DNA from: Diplonema papillatum
Lineage: Eukaryota > Euglenozoa > Diplonemea > Diplonemida > Diplonemidae
Reading direction: 5' to 3'
Assembly (NCBI GenBank): GCA_030068145.1
Contig: JAPJBO010000805.1
Span: forward strand, 1 to 64,000
Length of the DNA: 64,000 nucleotides
Part shown: positions 1 through 9,742 of the stretch, in pieces
How positions within the stretch are numbered: the first letter of the stretch is position 1
How the letters are laid out: each line of letters begins with the position of its first letter
Notes under the pieces: generated by a model
Seen by the model: the letters and a program-made list of their open reading frames with translations, nothing else
Database searches by the model: none
What the model was told of the DNA's origin: nothing
Made by a program: the position numbers and the translations under genes

Positions 1-1
1 G

Positions 2-3000
2 CGTGAGCGTGTTGAATGTGCGTGGCTACCGTCGAAGCACGACGCCCGTAAGTATGCGTACGCCGCGGGGGAACGGCTCTTGAGGTGCGGGGACGTCCAC
101 CCGAACCCTGGTCCCCCGCGCGATCTCACTCTTGCTGCAGTCAATGTTGGCTCGCTGGCCCTGCACATTGACGAGGTGCGTGCGATGGCCCCCGCAGACG
201 CGATTGCGGTGCTGGAGACGTCGATGGGCGAGTTGCAGCAGACGCAGGCGACGGACTATCTCGCGAGACCGTGCGCCGTCGACGGGTCGAGGTGGAAGAC
301 GCTGTGGGGGCCGCCGCAACCGCCGAAGCGCAGCAAGCACTGTCCGCACGGAAACCCGCATTCCGGGCAGAAGGGGGGCGGAGTCGTTGTGCTTGCCAGG
401 CAGCCGGGGGTGGCCCACCTGCTGCCCAACGAATCGCTGCAGGAAGTGCGCAACCGGGTCATCCACACGATGATCGCGACGGGGGTCGGACGGATGTTCG
501 TACACTTCTTTGCCGTCTACGCCCCATCGGGGAACACGGCAGCGGCGTCCCGGGAGCGGCTCCTGCAGACGGTCCTCTTCGAGGCGCAGGCCATGGTGGG
601 GCAGGCCCCGGCGGTCGTGATGGGCGACTTCAACACGGACGTTGAGCGGTCGCCGGCGCTTCGGCATGCCCTCAGCAACGGGTGGACGGACGCAGCGCAG
701 CTGCAGGCGGCGTGCGAGGGAGGACGACCGCCCAACACCTACACGGGCACGAACACGTCCGGCACGCGCATCGACTACGCCCTGATGAACCGCGCGGCCG
801 CGTCCGCCTTTGTTGCATGCGAGACGATCGGGGTAGGGAGCGTGAGGGGCCACCGCTGCGTCCGGATTCGACTCGCGGTGCAGGCGTTCGAACAGCAGAC
901 ATGGAGGTTCAACGTGCCGCGAGCGATACCCGTGAAGCCGGCAGGTAGGGTCGTCGAGGTCCCGAGGCTGGATGCCGTGTGCGCCGCCGCCCGCGAGGGG
1001 GACGTCGAAGGGGCGTGGATGGCGCTCTCCGCAATGTGCGAGCAGTACCTGCTAGACCGCAGCGGGATGCCTGCCTGTGAGAGACGTGCGCACACCGGCC
1101 GCGGTAACTCGGAGCTGAAGATGACTCGCGTTGCGGCGAGGAGTACGCCGGACCGGGGCGTGGCGTGCGAGACGGAGCTGAGGCACGGGAATGCGATCCG
1201 GCGTCTGGAGCACTACGTCTACCAGCGAGCTCGCCTAGAAGCGTCCGGACCATTCCAGGTGCCCCAAGAACTCCGCTTGTGCTGGCTGCGCTGTCTCGCC
1301 GTGATCCGTGGCGGCGGGGTCGGCGAGCCGCCCCCCTCCGACCCGCCGAGCGCAGAGGTCGCTCGCGTTTACTTGCACGACGTACGACTGCGCAGTGCGA
1401 GATTCAACGCGGCTGCGGCGAGGGTACGGAAGAGGCAGCAACACGAGAGGCAGCTGACGATGTTTGGGACGGATCGCCGGGCTCTTGTGACGATGCTGCG
1501 GGGGGGTCCGGGGCAGGCGGCCGATGCGGTGCGGACAGCGGACGGGCGGCTCACCGCCAACGTCGAGGAGATGGACGAGGTGCTGCAGGAGGCGTGGGAC
1601 CCGATCCTGCGCATGTACGGGGAAGGACGCCCAGAGCCCGAGTACGAGGCGTTCCGCAGGGCCTTCGAGGGTTTTATTCCCCGCCGCCAGATGGACCTGC
1701 GGGATGTGACCGGGAGGGAGCTACGGGATGTGCTCAACAAGCGGAAGAAGAAGACTACGGCGTGTGGGGTGGACGGCTGGCGCTTGGACGAGCTGAAGGC
1801 CCTGCCCGACGAGCTGCTGGACGGGTTCGCGACGCTCTTCAATCTGGTAGAGGAGCGAGGGGAGTGGCCGAAGGGTATGCTGACGTCGTTGGTGTCGCTC
1901 ATCCCAAAGACCGACGACACCTCGCCAACGAACCTGCGGCCAATCACCGTGACGAGCTGCGTCTATCGGTTGTGGGCCTGCAGGCGTTTGCAAGACGTCA
2001 TGGAGTGGCAGGACGGCTGGATTCTTCCGTCGCAGCACGGCTTCCGCAGAGGGCATCGGACGGACGACGTCCTCATGGAGCTGACGACGCTGATCGAGGA
2101 GACGCTGCTCGACGAGTCGAAGTCGCTGTACATGGTCGCACTCGATTTCGCGAAGTGCTTCGACCGGGTACCGCAGGGGATCGTTCTCCGGCTCGCCGAA
2201 GAGATGGGCCTCGACGCGCGCATCCTGCGCCCCCTGCGCGCCATGTACCGTGGGATGAAGCGCCGGTTTAAGCTGCCGCTGGGCGTGGGTCCGAGTTTGA
2301 GGTCACCAACGGTATCTTGCAGGGGTGCCCACTTTCGGTGATCCTCATCAACGCCTTGCTGTCGATTGTGCTCCGAGCGGTGTCGGTGCGCGTACCGGAG
2401 GTTTCGTCGGAGTCGCTGGCGGATGATGCCACGCTCTTCGCGTCCGTGGAGTCCGAGCTGCAGCAGGCGGTCGACGTCATCGCACAGTTCTGCGCCCTGA
2501 CAGGGATGCGGCTGAACATGACGAAGACACTGGCGATGGGGATCCCCGCGGGCACGGCGCGGCAGCGTCGGCGGCGGCCCTATACGAGCGTGCTGGCAGT
2601 CGGCGACGAGACGATACCGACAGCGACGACGGCGAAGATCCTCGGTGTGCGCACGTGTGTCGCGAGCGTTCAGGCGGAACGTACCAACGACGCGCGTCTG
2701 AGGGCCCAAAACGCATTGCTGGACAGGCTGAGCACCTCGCGCCTTCCATTCGAGGTCCGCTGCGAGGTGGCGAGCTCCAATGTCCTCGCAAGCGTGCTGG
2801 CGGGGTGCTCGTACGAGGGGTACACGCAGACGTGCCTGAGGGGGCTGCGGTCGCGGGTAGTGAAGGGTGCTTTCGGGACGAAGCATCCGTCGAGGAATGT
2901 GACGGCGGTGCTGACCATCCTGGCGAAAGCCCACCGTATGGACCCACTGATGGCACGGCCATACAAGATCCTGTGCTCGCTTTTCGACGCGTGCGAGAGG

Positions 3001-4836
3001 CTCCCCCGCGTGTACGCCCGCATGCTGAACATCGCCCGACTTTACAGCCGGCACGGTGTGTTGTTGCCGAAGGCGCGCCTAGGACCTGTCGGGATCGCCA
3101 TCTCTGACGGTTTCACGGTCGCGGGCATCGATTTCGAAGGCCACGACTTTGCGACCGCGGCGCTCGAGGGCCGCCGGCTTCTCGACATGGAGAGGGGCGA
3201 GAGGCACCACGCCATCCGGGCGCGGCTACGGCAGACGACCTGGACGCAGCTTGCGAGGCAACGACCGTCTTACGACGGCGTGCAGGCAGGGGTGGACTGC
3301 AGGCGTACGAACGAGCTGCGCCTGGCGACGGCTGACGCTGGCGAGAAACGTGCGCTGGCGGTGATTCTGTCCGGGGGTGTGTTCCTCGCAGCGCGGTGGG
3401 GACGGAATGCGCGTGCGAACGGAGGGGCGGCCGGGTCAGACGGGTCGCCGAGCTCCTCGGCGTCCGTGTCGTCGACCGCCTCTGATACGACCGGCAGCTT
3501 TGACGAGCACGCCTCCGAATCCTCCTCTTCGGAACCTCAGCGTCCGCCGCTGGACCGCGGCTGCAGGGACTGCGACCGAGGCGTCCAGGACACAGCGGAT
3601 CACCTGTGGTGGGAGTGCCCCGCCTACGACGAGATTCGCGGCCGTCCTTGCTTCGCCGAACTCCTGCGGGCGGACCGGGCGAGGTGGCCGTCTTGCACGC
3701 GTGTGCATGGGGTTATTGTCGAAGGAATGCGGGTGGAGGTCGCGGCCCTTCACCGCCTCATGGCGGCGGTGTACACTGCACGCGTGGAGGCGGAGCGACG
3801 CCGCCTCTCCGCGGTGCAACCGATGCACCCCTGGCACGCAGCTGCGCCGCTGCCGGCGGTGCAACACCTGTTCAACTTCGACCGCCTTCCGGATGAGCCG
3901 CCGAGATGGCCGTACGGCGGCCGTGCGATGCGGGCGCTCAAGGGCTGGCTGTCGGCACTGAGGTGGACCGACGCGGGCGAGGTGTCGTGCGTCGAGCTGG
4001 CAGTGGACTTCGAGGTCCACACCGGGGTCGACGTCCCTGCCCCCCCGGGAATACGAAGGCTCGCCGCCAACCAGAGGGGGAAGACCCTCTGGACGATGCT
4101 GTCGACATTGTGCCGCCTGTGCCGAGACCTGCAGCTGCCGTCGCCGTTGCCTGCCGAGCGGAAGGTCCGGGTGGGCTCGATGAGGACCCTGGGGGCGCCG
4201 ATGCTGTGGGGGGGATTGACACCTCGCCCACGCTTCGCCGGGGGCGAGGAGACGCACGGGGTGCTGGAGGCGAGCTTTCCGCGGGCAGCTGCCGGGGACG
4301 GGAAGAACTGGGGCGGGGACGTGTTCCCGCAGTACGACGCGGCGCGGCGGGCACAGCGTTCGCTGCGCTGGGACGTGCCCACCCCTCTGCCGCAACGCCC
4401 GCGCCTTCCCGTGCTTGTACCGGCTGCGCAGGCGGACCCTCTGCTCCGCACGCAGTCGGTCTGCGATGCCTGCGCAAAGCAGAAGTGCGCGGTGTGCACT
4501 GGCATGCGAAGAAACTACAGCCTTGTAGTTGACCAGTGCTGCCAGGTGCACCACCGCCCGGACGACGGCCTGCGCATTCAATGCTGCCGGGCGCATCGGC
4601 TGACGCGATGCGGGACCTGCCCGAACGCCGACGCGTGCTGCGGACGGGGGCATCACAGGGGTGGTGCTGGCCGCGACAGCAGCAGTGGCGACGGGGGTGG
4701 CGGTGGTCATGGCGGCCGCGGCCGTGGCCGCGGCCGCGGCGGCCGGGGCGGCGGAGACGACAGTGGCGGAGACGGTGGCGGCGGCCGCGGCACTGGTCGC
4801 GGCCGCGCACGCGGCGGCGCACGCGGCGGCGCGGTG

Positions 4837-4872
<36 letters not shown>

Positions 4873-5408
4873 GCGAGAGCGACGGCCTCACAGGCCGGAA
4901 GCGGCGCGCGCCGTCCCCACCGGGGACACCTACCAGCCGTGGCCGGAGAAGGCGGACGACGAAATCGCCCCCGAAGCGCGCCCCCCCGCCAGCAGGCAGG
5001 AAGCGACCCGCGCCTTGCACCCCCACGACCTCTCCCGCAGCCGCGCTGCGCGCACGACGACGACGCGCCGATCTCGGCGACGACGGCACTGGCCTCGCCG
5101 GCCCGAACACACCGCGCCCACCCGGCCCCGCCCGGCCCTCTTCGATGGCAGGCCCTGACTCGGGCTCTTTTTCTGATTCTGGTTCCGACCCTCCACGGGT
5201 CACACAACGATCGCGCCCTCCCGCCGGCTCTTCCCGGCTACTCACGTCCTCCGCATCGCGGCGTGCCTATCGGCGCAAACGAGAAAGCGAAGACTCCGAT
5301 TCCTTTTCGGATTATGAGATCGTGAGCAACTGCCAACAACAGTTGCAACCGACTAGAGTTGCGCCGCGCCGAAAGCGCGGAAAAAGTGACCCTTCTGGAG
5401 TCACGTAG
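2..5408 (+). pseudogene. LINE polyprotein, copy A: endonuclease + reverse transcriptase, frame broken twice
   Basis: The frame is open from base 2. GDFN (623-634) and RIDY (about 767-778) are endonuclease motifs, and an ETSM near 225 supplies the usual catalytic Glu. The usual Ser-Asp-His near the domain end reads RGH (about 845-853). Reverse transcriptase covers about 1740-2530, with the catalytic ADD at 2419-2427 as LADD rather than YADD. A CxxC...HxxxxC knuckle lies at about 3560-3620, followed by a conserved ELAVDFEV block near 4000. Compared with copy B, one base is missing near 2290, which shifts the frame inside the RT. A second shift lies in the GC-rich Gly/Arg repeat at about 4820-4865, after which the original tail reads to a stop at 5408. 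This copy should not make a complete protein. It is the only copy here with the endonuclease. Confidence 0.88.
89..115 (+). other. 2A-like ribosome-skipping motif ahead of the LINE endonuclease
   Basis: The frame reads ERLLRCGDVHPNPGP just before the endonuclease domain. The 2A consensus is D(V/I)ExNPGP; here His replaces the Glu and the NPGP end is exact. The preceding Leu-rich ERLLRC matches the usual upstream context. 2A-like peptides at this place are known in APE-type LINEs and split the polyprotein co-translationally. Whether the His form is active is not known from sequence. Confidence 0.7.
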
Positions 5409-5644
5409 CGAAAAGCTGGCATAGTGTGGTACTCATTTGCTTGCAAATGACTCCCCACTAACGCAACAAGACGACGAAAAGTAGTGAAAAGTTGTGAATT
5501 GATTTGGAATTCTGTGATTTTTTCTGCCAGAAATTAGGTGGATCGCCCCACAGACACGGAAGAAACTTGCAAAGTGAACGAGATGGCAGAGTTGGTTACC
5601 GTGTTGACGACAATAAGGATTCGGTACTCGCACCTGCGAATCGA
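5409..5644 (+). other. LINE copy A 3' UTR with terminal hairpin
   Basis: 236 bp follow the stop and are almost identical to the copy B 3' UTR (9507-9742). It ends in a perfect 6-bp stem (5618-5623 with 5637-5642, GATTCG/CGAATC) around a 13-nt loop, two bases from the element end. LINEs without a poly(A) tail often use such a 3' structure as the RT recognition site; that role is inferred here. Confidence 0.7.
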
Positions 5645-8600
5645 CAACGTCGAGGAGATGGACGAGGTGCTACAGGAGGCGTGGGACCCGATCCTGCGCA
5701 TGTACGGGGAAGGACGCCCAGAGCCCGAGTACGAGGCGTTCCGCAGGGCCTTCGAGGGTTTTATTCCCCGCCGCCAGATGGACCTGCGGGATGTGACCGG
5801 GAGGGAGCTACGGGATGTTCTCAACAAGCGGAAGAAGAAGACTACGGCGTGTGGGGTGGACGGCTGGCGTTTGGACGAACTGAAGGCCCTGCCCGACGAG
5901 CTGCTGGACGGGTTCGCGACGCTTTTCAATCTGGTGGAGGAGCGGGGGGAGTGGCCGAAGGGTATGCTGACGTCGTTGGTGTCGCTCATACCAAAGACCG
6001 ACGACACCTCGCCGACCAACTTGCGGCCAATCACCGTGACGAGCTGCGTCTATCGGTTATGGGCCTGCAGGCGTTTGCAAGACGTCATGGAGTGGCAGGA
6101 CGGCTGGATTCTTCCGTCGCAGCACGGCTTCCGCAGAGGGCATCGGACGGACGACGTCCTCATGGAGCTGACGACGCTGATCGAGGAGACGCTGCTCGAC
6201 GAGTCGAAGTCGCTGTACATGGTCGCACTCGATTTCGCGAAGTGCTTCGACCGGGTACCGCAGGGGATCGTTCTCCGGCTTGCCGAAGGGATGGGCCTCG
6301 ACGCGCGCATCCTGCGCCCCCTGCGCGCCATGTACCGTGGGATGAAGCGCCGGTTTAAGCTGCCGCTGGGCGTGGGTTCCGAGTTTGAGGTCACCAACGG
6401 TATCTTGCAGGGGTGCCCACTTTCGGTGATCCTCATCAACGCCTTGCTGTCGATAGTGCTCCGAGCGGTGTCGGCGCGCGTACCGGAGGTTTCGTCGGAG
6501 TCGCTGGCGGATGATGCCACGCTCTTCGCGTCCGTGGAGTCCGAGCTGCAGCAGGCGGTCGACGTCATCGCACAGTTCTGCGCCCTGACAGGGATGCGGC
6601 TGAACATGACGAAGACACTGGCGATGGGGATCCCCGCGGGCACGGTGCGGCAGCGTCGGCGGCGGCCCTATACGAGCGTGCTGGCAGTCGGCGACGAGAC
6701 GATACCGACAGCGACGGCGGCGAAGATCCTCGGTGTGCGTACGAGTGTCGCGAGCGTTCAGGCGGAACGTACCAACGACGCGCGTCTGAAGGCCCATAAC
6801 GCATTGCTGGACAGGCTGAGCACCTCGCGCCTTCCATTCGATGTCCGCTGCGAGGTGGCGAGCTCCAATGTCCTCGGAAGCGTGCTGGCGGGGTGCTCGT
6901 ACGAGGGGTACACGCAGACGTGCCTCAGGGGGCTGCGGTCGCGGGTAGTGAAGGGAGCTTTCGGGACGAAGCATCCGTCGAGGAATGTGACGGCGGTGCT
7001 GGCCATCCTGGCGAAAGCCCACCGAATGGACCCACTGTTGGCTCGGCCGTACAGGATCCTGTGCTCGCTTTTCGACACGTGCGAGAGGCTCCCCCGCGTA
7101 CACGCCCGCATGCTGAACATCGCCCGGCTTTACAGCCGGCACGGTGTGTTGTTGCCGAAGGCGCGCCTGGGACCTGTCGGGATCGCCATCTCTGACGGTT
7201 TCACGGTCGCGGGCATCGATTTCGAAGGCCACGACTTTGCGACCGCGGCGCTCGAGGGCCGCCGGCTTCTCGACATGGAGAGGGGCGAGAGGCACCACGC
7301 CATCCGGGCACGGCTACGGCAGACGACCTGGACGCAGCTTGCGAGGCAACGGCCGTCTTACGACGGCGTGCAGGCAGGGGTGGACTGCAGGCGTACGAAC
7401 GAGCTGCGCCTAGCGACGGCTGACGCTGGCGAGAAACGTGCGCTGGCGGTGATTCTGTCCGGGGGTGTGTTCCTCGCTGCGCGGTGGGGACGGAATGCGC
7501 GTGCGAACGGAGGGGCGGCCGGGACAGACGGGTCGCCGAGCTCCTCGGCGTCCGTGTCGTCGACCGCCTCTGATACGACCGGCAGCTTTGACGAGCACGT
7601 CTCCGAATCCTCCTCTTCGGAACCTCAGCGTCCGCCGCTGGACCGCGGCTGCAGGGACTGCGACCTGGGCGTCCAGGACACAGCGGATCACCTGTGGTGG
7701 GAGTGCCCCGCCTACGACGAGATTCGCGGCCGTCCTTGCTTCGCCGAACTCCTGCGGGCGGACCGGGCGAGGTGGCCGTCTTGCACGCGTGTGCATGGGG
7801 TTATTGTCGAAGGAATGCGGGTGGAGGTCGCGGCCCTTCACCGCCTCATGGCGGCGGTGTACACTGCACGCGTGGAGGCGGAGCGACGCCGCCTCTCCGC
7901 AGTGCAACCGATGCACCCCTGGCACGCAGCTGCGCCGCTGCCGGCGGTGCAACACCTGTTCGACTTCGACCGCCTTCCGGATGAGCCGCCGAGATGGCCG
8001 TACGGCGGCCGTGCGATGCGGGCGCTCAAGGGCTGGCTGTCGGCACTGAGGTGGACCAACGCAGGCGAGGTGTCGTGCGTTGAGCTGGCAGTGGACTTCG
8101 AGGTCCACACCGGGGTCGACGTCCCTGCCCCCCCGGGAATACGAAGGCTCGCCGCCAACCAGAGGGGGAAGACCCTCTGGACGATGCTGTCGACATTGTG
8201 CCGCCTGTGCCAGGACCTGCAGCTGCCGTCGCCGTTGCCTGCCGAGCGGAAGGTCCGGGTGGGCTCGATGAGGACCCTGGGGGCGCCGATGCTGTGGGGG
8301 GGATTGACACCTCGCCCACGCTTCGCCGGGGGCGAGGAGACGCACGGGGTGCTGGAGACGAGCTTTCCGCGGGCAGCTGCCGGGGACGGGAAGAACTGGG
8401 GCGGGGACGTGTTCCCGCAGTACGACGCGGCGCGGCGGGCACAGCGTTCGCTGCGCTGGGACGTGCCCACCCCTCTGCCGCAACGCCCGCGCCTTCCCGT
8501 GCTTGTACCGGCTGCGCAGGCGGACCCTCTGCTCCGCACGCAGTCGGTCTGCGATGCCTGCGCGAAGCAGAAGTGCGCGGTGTGCACTGGCATGCGAAGA

Positions 8601-9742
8601 AACTACAGCCTTGTAGTTGACCAGTGCTGCCAGGTGCACCACCGCCCTGACGACGGTCTGCGCATTCAGTGCTGCCGGGCGCATCGGCTGACGCGATGTG
8701 GGACCTGCCCGAACGCCGACGCGTGCTGCGGACGGGGGCATCACAGGGGTGGTGCTGGCCGCGACGGCAGCAGTGGCAACGGGGGTGGCGGTGGTCATGG
8801 CGGCCGCGGCCGTGGCCGCGGCCGCGGCGGCCGAGGCGGCGGAGACGACAGTGACGGAGACGGTGGCGGCGGCCGCGGCACTGGTCGCGGCCGCGCACGC
8901 GGCGGCGGTCGCGGCAGCGGTCGCGGCGGGGATCGCGGCGGCGGCGGCGGTGGCGGTCGCAGCCTAGGCGAGAGCGACGGCCTCACAGGCCGGAAGCGGC
9001 GCGCGCCGTCCCCACCTGGAACACCTACCAGCCGTGGCCGGAGGAGGCGGACGACGAAGTCGCCCCCGAAGCGCGCCCCCCCGCCAGCAGGCAGGAAGCG
9101 ACCCGCGCCATGCACCCCCACGGCCTCTCCCGCAGCCGCGCTGCGCGCACGACGACGACGACGCGCCGATCTCGGCGACGACGGCACTGGCCTCGCCGGC
9201 CCGAACACACCGCGCCCACCCGGCCCCGCCCGGCCCTCTTCGATGGCAGGCCCTGACTCGGGCCCTTTTACTGATTCTGGTTCCGACCCTCCACGGGTCA
9301 CACAACGATCGCGCCCTCCCGCCGGCTCTTCCCGGCTACTCGCGTCCTCCGCATCGCGGCGTGCCTACCGGCGCAAACGAGAAAGCGAAGATTCCGATTC
9401 CTTTTCGGATTATGAAATCGTCAGTAGTTTCCAAGAACAGTTGCAACCGACTAGAGTTGCGCCGCGCCGAAAGCGCGGAAAAAGTGACCCTTCTGGAGTC
9501 ACGTAGCGAAAAGCTGGCATAGTGTGGTACTCATTTGCTTGCAAATGACTCCCCACTAACGCAACAAGACGACGAAAAGTTGTGAAAAGTTGTGAATTGA
9601 TTTGGAATTCTGTGATTTTTTCTGCTAGAAATTAGGTGGATCGCCCCACAGACACGGAAGAAACTTGCAAAGTGAACGAGATGGCAGAGTTGGTTACCGT
9701 GTTGACGACAATAAGGATTCGGTACTCGCACCTGCGAATCGA
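5645..9742 (+). mobile_element. APE-type LINE, copy B (5'-truncated, tandem to copy A)
   Basis: It begins exactly where copy A ends, and its first base matches position 1558 of copy A, so the whole endonuclease half is missing. The rest matches copy A at roughly 98 percent by eye, down to the same 3' end and hairpin (9716-9740). 5' truncation at this depth is normal for target-primed reverse transcription. The head-to-tail abutment is not. Confidence 0.9.
5646..9506 (+). CDS. LINE reverse transcriptase with zinc knuckle and Gly/Arg-rich tail (N-terminus missing)
   Basis: About 1,286 codons are open from the truncation point to the stop at 9506. The frame happens to stay open backwards into the copy A 3' UTR as far as 5538, but those residues are not part of the original protein. 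RT covers about 5825-6640, with LADD at 6504-6515. The zinc knuckle CRDC...DHLWWEC is at about 7650-7710. A conserved ELAVDFEVHTG block lies near 8080-8115, followed by a Cys-rich stretch (about 8545-8740), a Gly/Arg run (about 8745-8965) and a basic, Ser/Pro-rich C-terminus. Unlike copy A it has no frame break, so the RT half could be translated if a start and promoter are supplied by fusion. There is no endonuclease. Confidence 0.88.
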   Translation, partial: NVEEMDEVLQEAWDPILRMYGEGRPEPEYEAFRRAFEGFIPRRQMDLRDVTGRELRDVLNKRKKKTTACGVDGWRLDELKALPDELLDGFATLFNLVEERGEWPKGMLTSLVSLIPKTDDTSPTNLRPITVTSCVYRLWACRRLQDVMEWQDGWILPSQHGFRRGHRTDDVLMELTTLIEETLLDESKSLYMVALDFAKCFDRVPQGIVLRLAEGMGLDARILRPLRAMYRGMKRRFKLPLGVGSEFEVTNGILQGCPLSVILINALLSIVLRAVSARVPEVSSESLADDATLFASVESELQQAVDVIAQFCALTGMRLNMTKTLAMGIPAGTVRQRRRRPYTSVLAVGDETIPTATAAKILGVRTSVASVQAERTNDARLKAHNALLDRLSTSRLPFDVRCEVASSNVLGSVLAGCSYEGYTQTCLRGLRSRVVKGAFGTKHPSRNVTAVLAILAKAHRMDPLLARPYRILCSLFDTCERLPRVHARMLNIARLYSRHGVLLPKARLGPVGIAISDGFTVAGIDFEGHDFATAALEGRRLLDMERGERHHAIRARLRQTTWTQLARQRPSYDGVQAGVDCRRTNELRLATADAGEKRALAVILSGGVFLAARWGRNARANGGAAGTDGSPSSSASVSSTASDTTGSFDEHVSESSSSEPQRPPLDRGCRDCDLGVQDTADHLWWECPAYDEIRGRPCFAELLRADRARWPSCTRVHGVIVEGMRVEVAALHRLMAAVYTARVEAERRRLSAVQPMHPWHAAAPLPAVQHLFDFDRLPDEPPRWPYGGRAMRALKGWLSALRWTNAGEVSCVELAVDFEVHTGVDVPAPPGIRRLAANQRGKTLWTMLSTLCRLCQDLQLPSPLPAERKVRVGSMRTLGAPMLWGGLTPRPRFAGGEETHGVLETSFPRAAAGDGKNWGGDVFPQYDAARRAQRSLRWDVPTPLPQRPRLPVLVPAAQADPLLRTQSVCDACAKQKCAVCTGMRRNYSLVVDQCCQVHHRPDDGLRIQCCRAHRLTRCGTCPNADACCGRGHHRGGAGRDGSSGNGGGGGHGGRGRGRGRGGRGGGDDSDGDGGGGRGTGRGRARGGGRGSGRGGDRGGGGGGGRSLGESDGLTGRKRRAPSPPGTPTSRGRRRRTTKSPPKRAPPPAGRKRPAPCTPTASPAAALRARRRRRADLGDDGTGLAGPNTPRPPGPARPSSMAGPDSGPFTDSGSDPPRVTQRSRPPAGSSRLLASSASRRAYRRKRESEDSDSFSDYEIVSSFQEQLQPTRVAPRRKRGKSDPSGVT

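Larger units (their letters stand above)
1..5644 (+). mobile_element. APE-type LINE, copy A (5' end outside window)
   Basis: Non-LTR retrotransposon. In order it has an open frame running in from the left edge, a 2A-like motif, an endonuclease/exonuclease/phosphatase-fold endonuclease, a reverse transcriptase, a CCHC-type zinc knuckle, a Gly/Arg-rich tail and a 3' UTR. Its 3' end is fixed at about 5644, because copy B shares sequence up to the same base (9742) and the two then diverge. There is no poly(A) tail. GC content is far above that of the neighbouring host genes. Clade is unresolved; the 2A-like motif and APE endonuclease suggest the CR1/L2/Jockey side. Confidence 0.93.

Noticed and set aside
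5538-5645. Start of the copy B protein in the copy A 3' UTR
   Set aside because: The frame is open by chance across the junction; the real LINE sequence begins at 5646.
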